A DNA stretch of 64,000 bases, taken from contig SVFV01000011.1 in the NCBI GenBank assembly GCA_015056655.1, positions 32,596-96,595 on the forward strand, read 5' to 3'. The notes beneath the pieces are model-generated. The model was not told where the DNA came from and made no database searches. It was given only the letters and a program-made list of their open reading frames with translations. The position numbers and the translations under genes are program-made. Shown piece by piece: positions 8,739 through 19,514 of the stretch. Position 1 is the first letter of the stretch. The number at the start of each line of letters is the position of its first letter. The stretch is from Butyrivibrio sp. (lineage in GTDB: Bacteria > Bacillota > Clostridia > Lachnospirales > Lachnospiraceae).

Positions 8739-9017
8739 ATGATCAAAAAGACAACTGATTTTTCAAAGCTAATGACACAGTTTGCAATGGTGGGACAATT
8801 GGGATTATCCCTTGTAACACCGCTTCTTGTGTGCATTTTTGCTTGTTATATGCTTACAACAAAGCTTGGCTGGCCAGGCTGGATCTACATTATCGGATTT
8901 TTCTTTGGACTTGGGGGCTCCATGATGACGGCGTACAAGGTCTACCTGGAGATAACAAAGAAAAACAAGCCAAAGAAACGTCCGGAGAATGAGGTTTATT
9001 TTAATAAGCATATCTGA
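8739..9017 (+). CDS. AtpZ/AtpI-family small membrane protein
   Basis: About 92 residues with two membrane spans (LGLSLVTPLLVCIFACYMLT and GWIYIIGFFFGLGGSMMTAY) and a basic, Pro-rich tail (KKNKPKKRPENE). This matches the AtpZ/AtpI family encoded in front of F-type ATP synthase operons, thought to help c-ring assembly or ion supply. I chose ATG 8739 over an upstream in-frame start at 8658 because it gives the usual short polar N-terminus (MIKKTTDFSKLM); the ribosome site (AAGG, 8730-8733) is weak. First gene of the atp operon. Confidence 0.75.
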   Translation: MIKKTTDFSKLMTQFAMVGQLGLSLVTPLLVCIFACYMLTTKLGWPGWIYIIGFFFGLGGSMMTAYKVYLEITKKNKPKKRPENEVYFNKHI

Positions 9018-9061
9018 CCAGGGGACTGGCAAAAGGATTAAATCAAGGAGAGAAGTTTTGT

Positions 9062-9493
9062 ATGGTGGTTCAGGACGCAGTTAAGAAGGAAACTTCTATT
9101 ATTGCTGCAGGCACGGGGATAGCCTGCGTTTTGATGATAGTAGTGTTTTTTATTTTGCATCAAGTGGTGACTAGCTATGCACCAGAAGGCTACGCACCTT
9201 TTGATATACCGGTCTTCTTAGGCGCGATTGGAGGATTCCTCATCGCGGTAGGCAACTTCTTCTGGATGGGGCTTACAGTACAGAAGATCACAGGAATGAG
9301 TGAAGAGGAAACGGACAGAGCAAGGAGTACCATGGCAGTGAGCCTCAGGTACAGGACGATGCTACAGCTGCTATGGGTTGTAATCGCTATCCTGGCTCCT
9401 TTCGTAAATCTGGTATCAGGTATCGTTCCTCTCTTTATTCCGAGTATTTTAATAAAAATTCGCGGGATCTTATCTGCGAGGAAAGGAAGGTGA
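9062..9493 (+). CDS. atpI: ATP synthase subunit I-like membrane protein
   Basis: A 143-residue protein with about four predicted membrane spans (IIAAGTGIACVLMIVVFFIL; VFLGAIGGFLIAVGNFFWMG; two near the C-terminus around LLWVVIAILAPFV and IVPLFIPSILI). Length and position directly before atpB match ATP synthase subunit I, a chaperone for assembly of the c-subunit ring. Sequence is poorly conserved in this family, so the call rests largely on topology and context. Ribosome site AAGGAGAG is upstream of ATG 9062. Confidence 0.75.
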   Translation: MVVQDAVKKETSIIAAGTGIACVLMIVVFFILHQVVTSYAPEGYAPFDIPVFLGAIGGFLIAVGNFFWMGLTVQKITGMSEEETDRARSTMAVSLRYRTMLQLLWVVIAILAPFVNLVSGIVPLFIPSILIKIRGILSARKGR

Positions 9494-9502
9494 TACTAAA
9501 GT

Positions 9503-10264
9503 ATGAACTTTGAAGTAAACGGCAGTAAGATTTTTTACACCATTCATACTGGTATTCCGGTTCTCGGTGATTTTCCGATTACTGAAACGCTGGTGGTGAG
9601 CTGGATTGTAATGCTGATCATAACGCTGCTGTGTATCTTCCTGACTAGGAATCTTCAGGTAGAGCATATTTCAAAGCGTCAGGCGATTGCAGAAATGATT
9701 TATGAAGCTGCACATAACCTTGTACGAAGCAACACGGGTGGAACCAGGTTTGACTGGCTCATTCCTCTTGTTTCAGCAATCTTTGCAACAAGTATTGTGT
9801 CCAACCTCATCTGCCTGGTAGGCCTTAGAAGCCCGACAGCAGATCTGTCAACCGAAGCAGCTTGGGCTGTGGTTGTATTCATAATTATTACTGCATGTAA
9901 GATCAAGGCAGGAGGCATAGGTGGATACCTTAAGGGATTCACGCAGCCTATACCGGTTTTGACACCATTTAATATTCTGTCAGAATTCTCAACGCCGGTT
10001 AGTATGGCTTGCCGTCATTTCGGTAATATCCTCTCAGGTATTGTTATCGACGGACTTATATATGCCGCACTCGCAATAGCGTCTTCCGCTTTATTTGGTC
10101 TTATTCCGGGTGTTGTGGGCGATGTGCTCTCACAGATACCGATCCTTAGTGTAGGTATCCCGGCGATCTTAGGCGTCTACTTTGACTGGTTCACAGGATG
10201 TATGCAGGCGTTTATCTTCTCAATGCTGACGATCATGTATATCGCCAACGCAGCAGAAGGTTAA
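9503..10264 (+). CDS. atpB: F-type ATP synthase subunit a
   Basis: A 253-residue membrane stator subunit forming the two ion half-channels next to the c-ring. Five or six hydrophobic spans. The essential stator arginine lies in VSMACRHFGNILSGIV, corresponding to the conserved RLFGN motif (Leu replaced by His). The C-terminal span ends FIFSMLTIMYIANAAEG. Follows atpI by 9 bp. Confidence 0.92.
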   Translation: MNFEVNGSKIFYTIHTGIPVLGDFPITETLVVSWIVMLIITLLCIFLTRNLQVEHISKRQAIAEMIYEAAHNLVRSNTGGTRFDWLIPLVSAIFATSIVSNLICLVGLRSPTADLSTEAAWAVVVFIIITACKIKAGGIGGYLKGFTQPIPVLTPFNILSEFSTPVSMACRHFGNILSGIVIDGLIYAALAIASSALFGLIPGVVGDVLSQIPILSVGIPAILGVYFDWFTGCMQAFIFSMLTIMYIANAAEG

Positions 10265-10278
10265 TTTAAAAAATTTAA

Positions 10279-10590
<312 letters not shown>

Positions 10591-10658
10591 TAGATTTTGA
10601 CGTTAGATAAAATCTGATGTCAGAGTTGCAGTGTTAATTTAGATTTGGAGGTATTTGA

Positions 10659-11162
10659 ATGGGTACACAGGAATTAGTAGGAATCGTTCCGTGGACGTTC
10701 GTAGCGCAGATCTGCAACCTGTTTATTCAGCTCTGGCTTATCAAGAAGTTCCTTTTTAAGCCCATCAGCGAGGTTCTCGAGAAGAGACAGAAGATGACTG
10801 ACGACGAGCTTAAAGGTGCTCGTGAAGCCAAGGAAAAAGCTGATGCTATGAAGAAGGAATACGAGAACAGCCTTTCAAACGCTCAGGCAGAAGCAGCAAA
10901 CATCGTTTCTTCTGCGCAGAAAGAGGCTATTTCCAAGGCAGACAAGATTGTTAAGGATGCTGAGGATCAGGCAGCTCAGGTAAAGGCAAGAGCAGAAGCA
11001 GATATCGAACAAGAGAAAAAGAAAGCCATCAATGAGGCTAAGGACACCATCGGCGGACTTGCAATGGATATTGCAGGAAAAGTGGTGGAGAAGGAAATCA
11101 ACGAGAACGATCACAAGAAACTTATTGATGAATTCATTAACAATGTAGGGGAGGCGTCATGA
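10659..11162 (+). CDS. atpF: F-type ATP synthase subunit b
   Basis: A 167-residue peripheral stalk subunit: one N-terminal membrane span (WTFVAQICNLFIQLWLIKKF), the conserved PISEVLEKRQ turn, then a long Ala/Lys/Glu-rich coiled coil to the C-terminus. It overlaps atpH by 4 bp (ATGA at 11159-11162), so the two stalk subunits are translationally coupled. Ribosome site TTGGAGG is at about 10645-10651. Confidence 0.93.
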   Translation: MGTQELVGIVPWTFVAQICNLFIQLWLIKKFLFKPISEVLEKRQKMTDDELKGAREAKEKADAMKKEYENSLSNAQAEAANIVSSAQKEAISKADKIVKDAEDQAAQVKARAEADIEQEKKKAINEAKDTIGGLAMDIAGKVVEKEINENDHKKLIDEFINNVGEAS

Positions 11163-11701
11163 CCAAAGCTGGAGATTTATACGGACAGAGTCTGTATGAT
11201 CTGGCGCTTTCGGAAAACCTTACGGATGACATCTTAAGTCAGATGGAATCGGTTAAAGAGATTTTCAAAGAGAACCCCGATTACATTACTCTTTTATCGG
11301 AACCGTCAATTCCGAAGAAAGAGAGACTGAAACTGGTTGATGAAGCTTTTGATGGGCAGTTACAGCCTTATCTTTTAAACTTCATCAAGATCCTCATTGA
11401 GAGAGGATTACTCAGACAGTTTTCAGCTTGTACACGCAGATTCAAAGAGAGTTATTACAAGGATCATGGCATTGCGGAAGCGATGGTGACAAGTGCAGTT
11501 ACTCTTAATGATACGCAGATCGAGGCTCTTAAGGCTAAGCTTGAAAAGCTCAGCGGAAAGAAGATTCTCCTGACACAGAAAACCGATGAAACTGTACTCG
11601 GTGGAATCCGCGTCGAAGTTGAAGGAATGCTCTATGACGGAACCGTTCAGGGGCGTCTTGATGAACTTCGCAGAAGGGTTGACGAGACAGTTCTATCCTA
11701 A
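11159..11701 (+). CDS. atpH: F-type ATP synthase subunit delta
   Basis: A 180-residue delta (OSCP) subunit linking the b stalk to the top of the F1 head. The N-terminal helical bundle is about residues 1-105 (AGDLYGQSLYDLALSE, LSEPSIPKKERLKLVDEAF). The C-terminal motif TDETVLGGIRVEVEGMLYDG with the final VQGRLDELRRRV is the family signature. Begins inside the atpF stop codon. Confidence 0.92.
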   Translation: MTKAGDLYGQSLYDLALSENLTDDILSQMESVKEIFKENPDYITLLSEPSIPKKERLKLVDEAFDGQLQPYLLNFIKILIERGLLRQFSACTRRFKESYYKDHGIAEAMVTSAVTLNDTQIEALKAKLEKLSGKKILLTQKTDETVLGGIRVEVEGMLYDGTVQGRLDELRRRVDETVLS

Positions 11702-11728
11702 GGAAATAAACCCACGGAGGCTTTTAGC

Positions 11729-13249
11729 ATGGAATTAAAACCAGAAAAAATATCCGAGGTGATTCGAAGCCAGATCAAAAATTATCAAAATGCGATCATT
11801 CAGAATGAGACCGGAACAGTCCTTACCGTTGGTGACGGTATATCCAGGGTAAGCGGACTTCTGAACTGTATGTCAGGAGAGCTGCTTGAGTTCGAGAACG
11901 GCACATTCGGAATGGCTCAGAACCTCGAAGAAACAGTAGTATCTGCGGTTTTGTTCGGCGAAGATGTAGGAATCAGCGAAGGACAGACCGTTAAGCGTAC
12001 CGGACGCGTAGTTTCCGTACCGGTAGGCGAAGGAATGATTGGCCGCGTTGTTAACGCTATTGGACAGCCGATTGATGGCGCAGGCCCCATTGAATCAAAC
12101 GAGTATAGACCTGTTGAGATCAAGGCTCCGGGTATCATTGAAAGACAGCCCGTTAAAGAGCCTCTTCAGACCGGTATCAAGGCTATCGACTCCATGATCC
12201 CGATTGGACGTGGACAGCGTGAGCTTATTATCGGTGACCGTCAGACAGGTAAGACCACGATTGCTATCGATACAATCATCAACCAGAAGGGTAAGGATGT
12301 TATCTGTATCTATGTAGCTATCGGACAGAAGAGATCAACCGTTACATCACTTGTGGCAGAGCTTCAGGCAGCAGGCGCTATGGAGTATTCTATTGTTGTA
12401 GCAGCTACAGCATCAGAGCCCAGCCCTCTGCAGTATATCGCTCCTTACACAGGATGTACTATGGGTGAGTACTTCATGAATAAGGGTAAGCACGTACTGG
12501 TTATCTATGATGACCTTTCAAAGCACGCTGTTGCTTATCGTGCACTCTCACTTCTTATCAGAAGACCTCCGGGACGTGAAGCATATCCTGGTGACGTATT
12601 CTATCTGCACTCAAGACTTTTGGAGCGCGCAGCTAAGCTTTCAGATGAAAATGGTGGCGGTTCACTTACTGCTCTTCCTATCATCGAGACACAGGCTGGT
12701 GACGTTTCTGCATATATTCCGACAAACGTTATCTCCATCACAGATGGTCAGATATTCCTTGAGACAGAGCTTTTCCACTCCGGAATCATGCCGGCTGTTA
12801 ACCCCGGTATTTCAGTATCCCGAGTTGGTGGTAATGCGCAGATCAAGGCTATGAAGAAGGTTGCCGGAACACTTAAGCTGATCTATTCACAGTATCGTGA
12901 GCTGCAGAGCTTTGCTCAGTTCGGATCCGACCTTGACGAAGATACCAAGAGCCGTCTGGCACAGGGTGAAAGAATCGTTGAGGTTCTTAAGCAGGATCGT
13001 AGTTCACCGGTTCCTGTTGAGAAACAGGTTGCTATTCTGTATGCGGTTGTTAACAACCTGCTGACAGAGGTTGCTCCTACTGATATTGCTGAATATGAAG
13101 CTGGTCTTTTTGATTTCCTTGATACTAATCCTGATGGCAGCGCTGTTATGGATACAATCCGCAGCACTGGTAATCTCGATGCAGATACAGAGGAAAAGAT
13201 GAAGGGCGTTCTTAAGGCATACACAGATACCTTTATCAGTCGCAAATAA
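11729..13249 (+). CDS. atpA: F-type ATP synthase subunit alpha
   Basis: A 506-residue, full-length non-catalytic nucleotide-binding subunit of F1. The N-terminal beta-barrel contains [10 protein letters not shown]; the P-loop is GDRQTGKT (about residues 170-177); the arginine-finger region is in [23 protein letters not shown]. Start ATG 11729 follows CGGAGG by a normal spacing. Central gene of the operon. Confidence 0.97.
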   Translation: MELKPEKISEVIRSQIKNYQNAIIQNETGTVLTVGDGISRVSGLLNCMSGELLEFENGTFGMAQNLEETVVSAVLFGEDVGISEGQTVKRTGRVVSVPVGEGMIGRVVNAIGQPIDGAGPIESNEYRPVEIKAPGIIERQPVKEPLQTGIKAIDSMIPIGRGQRELIIGDRQTGKTTIAIDTIINQKGKDVICIYVAIGQKRSTVTSLVAELQAAGAMEYSIVVAATASEPSPLQYIAPYTGCTMGEYFMNKGKHVLVIYDDLSKHAVAYRALSLLIRRPPGREAYPGDVFYLHSRLLERAAKLSDENGGGSLTALPIIETQAGDVSAYIPTNVISITDGQIFLETELFHSGIMPAVNPGISVSRVGGNAQIKAMKKVAGTLKLIYSQYRELQSFAQFGSDLDEDTKSRLAQGERIVEVLKQDRSSPVPVEKQVAILYAVVNNLLTEVAPTDIAEYEAGLFDFLDTNPDGSAVMDTIRSTGNLDADTEEKMKGVLKAYTDTFISRK

Positions 13250-13266
13250 AAACGGAGGAATAATAC

Positions 13267-14124
13267 ATGGCTGCAAATATGAAAGCTGTGAAGCTCCGGA
13301 TAAAAAGCGTACAGAGCACCATGCAGATCACCAAGGCCATGCAGCTGGTGGCAGCAAGTAAGTTAAGGAAAGCCAAGGAAAAGGCTGATAATTCAAAGCC
13401 TTATCTTGGAACCCTGCTTGCAACACTTAGAGATATAGCCGACGAGAACCATGATTTCCAGTCACCTTATACCAGGGTTGGAAAGAATGATAAGTGGTTA
13501 TACGTTGTGATCGCTGGTGACAGAGGACTTGCCGGTGGATATAACTCCAACCTGTTCAAGTTCATGGAAAGCGAGACAAAGGGACGTGACATAGAGGTTC
13601 TTCCCATTGGTAAGAAATCGGTGGAATACTTCAAGCACAGAAATGTTCCGATTTTCACAGAGGAGTTCTCTGAGGTAGCTAAGGTTACAATTTCCGATTG
13701 CTTCTCAGTAGCAAATCTTTTATGTGAGGCTTATAAAGAAGAGCGATTTGGACATATTTTCCTTTGCTACACTGATTTCGTTTCCATGATGTCACAGGTA
13801 CCGAAGGCTTCTCCTATCCTGCCGCTGTCTGATCTTGCGGTTGATGAAGAGGAAAAGAAAAAGGGTAAGTCGCTGATTCTGTACGAACCGGACAGTGAGA
13901 CTGTATTTAATACGGTTGTTCCGGAGTATCTTGCGGGAGTGCTTTATTCGAGTATCAATATTTCTGTAGCCAGTGAGCTGGCTGCTAGAAGAACTGCGAT
14001 GGAAGCAGCTACCGACAACGCAGAAGAAATGATAGAGACGCTGAGTCTGTACTATAACAGAGCCAGACAGGCAAGCATCACGCAGGAGATCACTGAGATC
14101 GTTGCTGGTGCAGAAGAACCGTAA
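13267..14124 (+). CDS. atpG: F-type ATP synthase subunit gamma
   Basis: A 285-residue rotor shaft. The conserved N-terminal helix has IKSVQSTMQITKAMQLVAAS and the C-terminal helix ARRTAMEAATDNAEEMIETL with NRARQASITQEITEIVAGA; the two form the coiled coil inside the alpha3-beta3 head. The Rossmann-like middle has VIAGDRGLAGGYNSN. Length and spacing (17 bp after atpA) are normal. Confidence 0.96.
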   Translation: MAANMKAVKLRIKSVQSTMQITKAMQLVAASKLRKAKEKADNSKPYLGTLLATLRDIADENHDFQSPYTRVGKNDKWLYVVIAGDRGLAGGYNSNLFKFMESETKGRDIEVLPIGKKSVEYFKHRNVPIFTEEFSEVAKVTISDCFSVANLLCEAYKEERFGHIFLCYTDFVSMMSQVPKASPILPLSDLAVDEEEKKKGKSLILYEPDSETVFNTVVPEYLAGVLYSSINISVASELAARRTAMEAATDNAEEMIETLSLYYNRARQASITQEITEIVAGAEEP

Positions 14125-15540
<1,416 letters not shown>

Positions 15541-15566
15541 TGCTTTAGCATTGAAACGAGGTGTAT

Positions 15567-15971
15567 ATGGCTACCTATCATTTACAGGTTGTATCCCTGG
15601 ATGGAATGGAATATGAGGGTGAAGTCGAGAAGATCCTGCTTCGTACCGTTGACGGCGATGTAGAGATTCTTGCAAGACACACCAATTACTGTACCGGAAT
15701 CGGTATGGGAACAGCCCACATCACCATGGCTGACGGCAAAGAGAGCAGAGCTGCCTGCATAGGCGGAATGCTTTCCGTTATGGATGGTGTTGTTCGCGTA
15801 CTTCCAACCACCTGGGAGTGGGACACTGAGATCGATGTAGAACGTGCCAAGGCAGCTAAAGCTAAGGCTGAAGAACGCCTTAAGGATTCTCAGCTCACCA
15901 AAGAAGCCAGAGTCCGTGCCGAAGCAAAGCTATATCGTGCTCTTGTCCGCATCGGAACAGCCCAGAAATAA
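15567..15971 (+). CDS. atpC: F-type ATP synthase subunit epsilon
   Basis: About 134 residues: an N-terminal beta-sandwich (YHLQVVSLDGMEYEGEVEKI, then ARHTNYCTGIGMG) and a C-terminal helical hairpin rich in Ala and Lys (ERAKAAKAKAEERL) that can brake ATP hydrolysis. GTG 15561 is an alternative in-frame start, but GAGG at 15558-15561 fits ATG 15567 better. Last gene of the atp operon; terminator follows. Confidence 0.93.
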   Translation: MATYHLQVVSLDGMEYEGEVEKILLRTVDGDVEILARHTNYCTGIGMGTAHITMADGKESRAACIGGMLSVMDGVVRVLPTTWEWDTEIDVERAKAAKAKAEERLKDSQLTKEARVRAEAKLYRALVRIGTAQK

Positions 15972-15990
15972 GGGAATTTGTTTAGTTATA

Positions 15991-16040
15991 AAGGCGCTAC
16001 GGTTTGCCTATACGGCTTGCTGTAGCGCTTTTTATTTTTT
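15991..16040 (+). terminator. Terminator of the ATP synthase operon
   Basis: GCGCTAC (15994-16000) pairs with GTAGCGC (16022-16028), with further weaker pairing in the loop, followed by TTTTTATTTTTT. Confidence 0.88.
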
Positions 16041-16094
16041 GAATGGCTCCGGAGAATGGTTTTGATGATATAATTCCAAAGGGAGGATATTCTT

Positions 16095-17699
16095 ATGACT
16101 TGCGAAGCTTTACGAATTAGAAATGGAGTATATATATCTGATAATGGGGATGGAACCTACACTAACCCGGTTCTCTACTGCGATTACTCGGATCCGGATG
16201 CAATTAGAGTTGGGGACGATTATTATCTTGTAGCATCAAGCTTTACAAATACACCAGGGCTTCCGCTTCTTCATTCAAAAGATCTTGTTAATTGGAAGCT
16301 GATAAATTACTGCATAAAAAATGTACCAGAGGATGTTTCTTCTTTTGAAATTCCCAGACATGGAGAAGGTGTATGGGCGCCTTCCATAAGATTTCATGAA
16401 GGTATCTTCTATGTTTGTTTCCCTATGCCTGATGAGGGAATATACATGACAACTGCTTCTGATCCATATGGCGAATGGAGTGAACCTGTCAATATAAGAC
16501 CAGGTTCAGGTTGGATTGATCCATGTCCATTCTGGGATGATGACGGTAGAGTTTACCTGGTATCAGGAGTTGCAAAGAGCAGAATAGGCTATAATAACGT
16601 TCTTTATATGACGGAGCTAGTTCCTGATGCAATGTCCGTAAAAGGTGAACCAGTGAAAGTGTATGATGGAAATCAAACCGGAGACAGAACAACAGAAGGG
16701 CCCAAGCTCTATAAAAGAAATGGCTACTATTATATTTTTGCCCCTGCAGGAGGAGTTAAGCCCGGATATCAGTTGGTGCTACGTTCACGCAATATATATG
16801 GCCCATATGAAAAACGCATCGTTTTGAAGCAAGGCTCATCAGATATAAATGGGCCTCATCAGGGAGCATGGATAGATACTCCGCATGGAGATAACTGGTT
16901 TTTGCATTTTCAGGATGTTTACGCAGCTGGCAGGATTGTTCATCTTCAGCCGATGTCATTTGAGGAAGATTGGCCAATTATAGGAAAGAAAATTGAAGGT
17001 GAGTGCTGCGGTGAGCCTGTAAGAACCTATAATAAGCCAATTGTAAAGCCTTCTTATAATGAGAAAAGACAAAGTAACCCAGGCATAATAAATCTTTATC
17101 TTCAAGGCTGGCAGTGGAATGCTAATCATAAAGACAATTGGGTTTCATATGAAGAAGCTGATGATGTTATAAATCTTTTTTGTAATTATGATGAAAATAG
17201 AAACTATATTCCACAGCAACCTAGTTTGCTCTTAAAAAAATGGGAAGCTCCTGAATTTGAGTATATTTACAAACTAGACCTATCCAATCTGGCTTGCGGA
17301 GACTATGCCGGAGTGATAAACCTTGGAATTTCTTATTTGGCTGTGGTTTTTGAGAAAAAAGAAGCCAGCATAGTGGCAAAAACTGTTAGTGGAAAACAGA
17401 TTTTCAAGGATGGCTCAATACTTTATAATGAAACAATTACTAAAGTATCATGCAATGTTCCGCAGACTGTCTTTATTAAGTATGAGGTAAAAAGAGTCGG
17501 AACCCGAACAGAAACAGAAATACCATTTGCCCCGAATGAAACAGTAAGCTATTTTCTAAGTCATGATGACTTAGAATATGAAAAAATAGCAGAAATAAGA
17601 GCTGAAGCTGGTCGATGGGTAGGTGTAAAGCAAGGCGTGTTTGCACTTTCTCATAACGAGGTTCCGAATGGAAAACTATCAATAACTCAATTAAACTAG
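16095..17699 (+). CDS. Intracellular GH43 beta-xylosidase/arabinofuranosidase
   Basis: A 534-residue family 43 glycoside hydrolase. The five-bladed propeller begins YTNPVLYCDYSDPDAIRVGD with catalytic base Asp33; the pKa-modulating Asp142 is in WIDPCPFWDDDGRVYLV, and the general acid Glu201 in TTEGPKLYKRNGYYYIFAP. A C-terminal beta-sandwich (GH43 C2-type, from about residue 320: NLYLQGWQWNANH) completes the usual two-domain xylosidase layout. No signal peptide, so it acts on imported xylo- or arabino-oligosaccharides. Ribosome site GGGAGG is upstream. Transcribed alone from after the atp terminator; no transporter is adjacent. Confidence 0.9.
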   Translation: MTCEALRIRNGVYISDNGDGTYTNPVLYCDYSDPDAIRVGDDYYLVASSFTNTPGLPLLHSKDLVNWKLINYCIKNVPEDVSSFEIPRHGEGVWAPSIRFHEGIFYVCFPMPDEGIYMTTASDPYGEWSEPVNIRPGSGWIDPCPFWDDDGRVYLVSGVAKSRIGYNNVLYMTELVPDAMSVKGEPVKVYDGNQTGDRTTEGPKLYKRNGYYYIFAPAGGVKPGYQLVLRSRNIYGPYEKRIVLKQGSSDINGPHQGAWIDTPHGDNWFLHFQDVYAAGRIVHLQPMSFEEDWPIIGKKIEGECCGEPVRTYNKPIVKPSYNEKRQSNPGIINLYLQGWQWNANHKDNWVSYEEADDVINLFCNYDENRNYIPQQPSLLLKKWEAPEFEYIYKLDLSNLACGDYAGVINLGISYLAVVFEKKEASIVAKTVSGKQIFKDGSILYNETITKVSCNVPQTVFIKYEVKRVGTRTETEIPFAPNETVSYFLSHDDLEYEKIAEIRAEAGRWVGVKQGVFALSHNEVPNGKLSITQLN

Positions 17700-17729
17700 A
17701 ATAATTACGCATAAACAGAGGAGAACGAT

Positions 17730-18209
17730 ATGAAAAAGAAAATCAGATTTACCTGGATTCCAGGAGCACTTGTGGCGATAGCTATCATAATGGTGGTTGC
17801 TGTAATAGTTGTGGCTTTGAAGCATTCAAGTACACTTCGGGAATTTAAGGTAGATATGTTTGTGCTGTGTAACGAATCAAATATATGCTCAGCAGAAGGC
17901 CATGACGGAACAGTAAGAGTGGATTCAGAAAATCTACAGGCCCTATATGCAATTATCTATAGTACAAGGGGAAAATATACTACTGGAAATCCAGATGCAG
18001 AGGACAACGTAACTTTCGAATTTGATTGCCATGATGAAAAATGGCTTCTTAATATAGAAAAGATTAATGATGACCTTTTAAGGCTGACACTTGATGGTAC
18101 CAGAAGTTACAAACTGTATCTCAGGAACATGGACAAGTACAACACAATTTTGGATATCGCTTCAGCCGCTGGTTACAAGCATTCCAACAAACTTTTGAAA
18201 CAAAAATAA
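17730..18209 (+). CDS. Membrane-anchored protein of unknown function
   Basis: A 159-residue protein with a basic N-terminus (MKKKIRFTWIPG), one strong hydrophobic span (about residues 12-30, ALVAIAIIMVVAVIVVALK) with no signal cleavage or lipobox motif, and a polar domain of about 125 residues predicted to lie outside the cell. The domain has two close Cys (LCNESNIC) and a third in FEFDCHDEKW, and ends Lys rich. I do not recognise a family. It has a good ribosome site (GAGGAGAAC) 30 bp after the xylosidase, so the two may be cotranscribed. The next 130 bp hold two small hairpins (GCCGT/ACGGT near 18251-18268; GCCAG/CTGGC 18302-18318) before the LRV gene. Confidence 0.7.
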   Translation: MKKKIRFTWIPGALVAIAIIMVVAVIVVALKHSSTLREFKVDMFVLCNESNICSAEGHDGTVRVDSENLQALYAIIYSTRGKYTTGNPDAEDNVTFEFDCHDEKWLLNIEKINDDLLRLTLDGTRSYKLYLRNMDKYNTILDIASAAGYKHSNKLLKQK

Positions 18210-18340
18210 AATTTTTTCTAATTTCCCTATAAAGTTTTTCTAAAAATGTGCCGTTAATAAATACGGTCGCGATCAGATGGAAAAATGATGAGTATTGAAA
18301 AGCCAGACGGAAACTGGCGTATGTATAGGAGAAGTTAGAA

Positions 18341-19264
18341 ATGATGGATGTAATTATAAACAAGAACACTACAGCAGCACAGATTAAGGAAATCTTCACA
18401 GCAAAGAAGAATGACACAAGGATGGTCTTAGAAATTGCATCCCACGAAAACACTCCAGTTGAGATACTTGAGAAGCTCTCTGACAATGAGAACAGCATGA
18501 TCAGATGGGGCGTTGCAGGAAATAAAAACACACCTGTAAGCATTCTTGAAAAGCTTTCATACGATGAGTGCGAGACAGTTAGATTCAAGGTTGCAGAAAA
18601 TGCTTCAACACCTGTAGAGCTTCTTGAAATACTTGCAGCAGACATGTCTGGAGTTGTAAGAAGCGGAGTTGCAGCCAATGAGTGTGCAACAACATTCATG
18701 GAAAAGCTTGCTAATGATAAGGAAGTAATCGTAAGAATCGCAGTTGCTCAGAACAAAAAGGTAACAAAGGAAATCCTCAGAGCACTTAGCAATGATAGCA
18801 ACGAGGATGTAAGAACAGCAGTTGCTGCCAATGAAAATGTAACAACAAGCATCCTTAGAGAACTTTCAGCAGATAAGGAATCTGCTGTACGTGAAGCAGT
18901 AGCCGGAAACGAGAATACACCTGTTGAGACTTTGATAAGCCTTTCAACAGATAAGTCAATCCGCGTAAGAGAGATGATTGCTTCCAACAGCAACACATCC
19001 AAAGGCACACTTTTAGCTCTTACTCATGATCAGAAGCAGAGTGTTCGCTCTAAGGCTGCCGTAAATGCTAATGCACCTACAGAAGCTCTTTACAGCCTCT
19101 CCAAGGATAGAGATGCATATGTAAGAAAGGCAGTTGTAAAGAATGCCAACACACCTCTTGATATCTTAAAGAGACTTGCAAGAGATGAGGACTGGAGAGT
19201 TCGTGAAAGCGTAGCAAAGCTCGCTGCCAGAAATGAAGATTATCTTGTAGTAATGCCTGCATAA
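18341..19264 (+). CDS. Leucine-rich-repeat-variant (LRV/HEAT-like) repeat protein
   Basis: A 307-residue protein made almost entirely of ten repeats of about 26 residues from residue 35 onward, with pattern N-x-N-T-P-x-x-x-L-x-x-L-(S/A)-x-D-x-x-x-x-V-R-x-x-V-A. Examples are NKNTPVSILEKLSYDE and NENTPVETLISLSTDK; repeat 4 is one residue shorter. Short paired helices stack into a superhelix in this family (LRV, PF01816 type) and usually bind proteins. There is no signal peptide, enzyme motif or Cys cluster, so the iron-sulphur domain of the Azotobacter member is absent. Function unknown; a scaffold or binding role is inferred. Monocistronic: ribosome site AGGAGAAG upstream, strong terminator downstream. 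Confidence 0.8.
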   Translation: MMDVIINKNTTAAQIKEIFTAKKNDTRMVLEIASHENTPVEILEKLSDNENSMIRWGVAGNKNTPVSILEKLSYDECETVRFKVAENASTPVELLEILAADMSGVVRSGVAANECATTFMEKLANDKEVIVRIAVAQNKKVTKEILRALSNDSNEDVRTAVAANENVTTSILRELSADKESAVREAVAGNENTPVETLISLSTDKSIRVREMIASNSNTSKGTLLALTHDQKQSVRSKAAVNANAPTEALYSLSKDRDAYVRKAVVKNANTPLDILKRLARDEDWRVRESVAKLAARNEDYLVVMPA

Positions 19265-19287
19265 GTCATAGAGATATTTATATTTAG

Positions 19288-19315
19288 AAAAGAGTGGACT
19301 TGGTCCACTCTTTTT
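19288..19315 (+). terminator. Terminator after the LRV-repeat gene
   Basis: GAGTGGAC (19292-19299) and GTCCACTC (19303-19310) form a perfect stem with a 3-nt loop, an A run on the left and TTTTT on the right. Confidence 0.9.
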
Positions 19316-19373
19316 GTGCAATCTTCACAAGTTTACCCCATGTAATTTCGCCATATAAATAAGCAAAAAGCTA

Positions 19374-19419
19374 TTGAGGATACCCCTTCACATGTTATAA
19401 AATGTGTGTACGTTAACGG
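19374..19419 (+). promoter_or_regulatory. Promoter with LacI-type operator for the DUF4867-lacI operon
   Basis: TTGAGG (19374-19379), a 16-nt spacer and TATAAA (19396-19401) form a fair sigma-A promoter. TGTGTGTACGTTAACGG (19403-19419) directly downstream shares TGTGTG-W-ACGT with the operator before the FucI-like gene at 21274, so the neighbouring LacI-family repressor probably binds both. Regulation is inferred from the matching sites. Confidence 0.6.
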
Positions 19420-19514
19420 AGAAGGACAATTTTTTGTCTACAATTAAAAAATGCAGTATACATGGGGCGGGAAGCCTGATGTATGCCGGCACAACTAAAA
19501 AGCGGGGTAGGAAA

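Noticed and set aside
18210..18340. A riboswitch before the LRV gene
   Set aside because: Two small hairpins are present but the cyclic-di-GMP, preQ1 and fluoride consensus elements are missing.
18121..18699. A 192-codon minus-strand open frame across the LRV gene start
   Set aside because: Its repeats are the antisense of the LRV repeats; no promoter or ribosome site.
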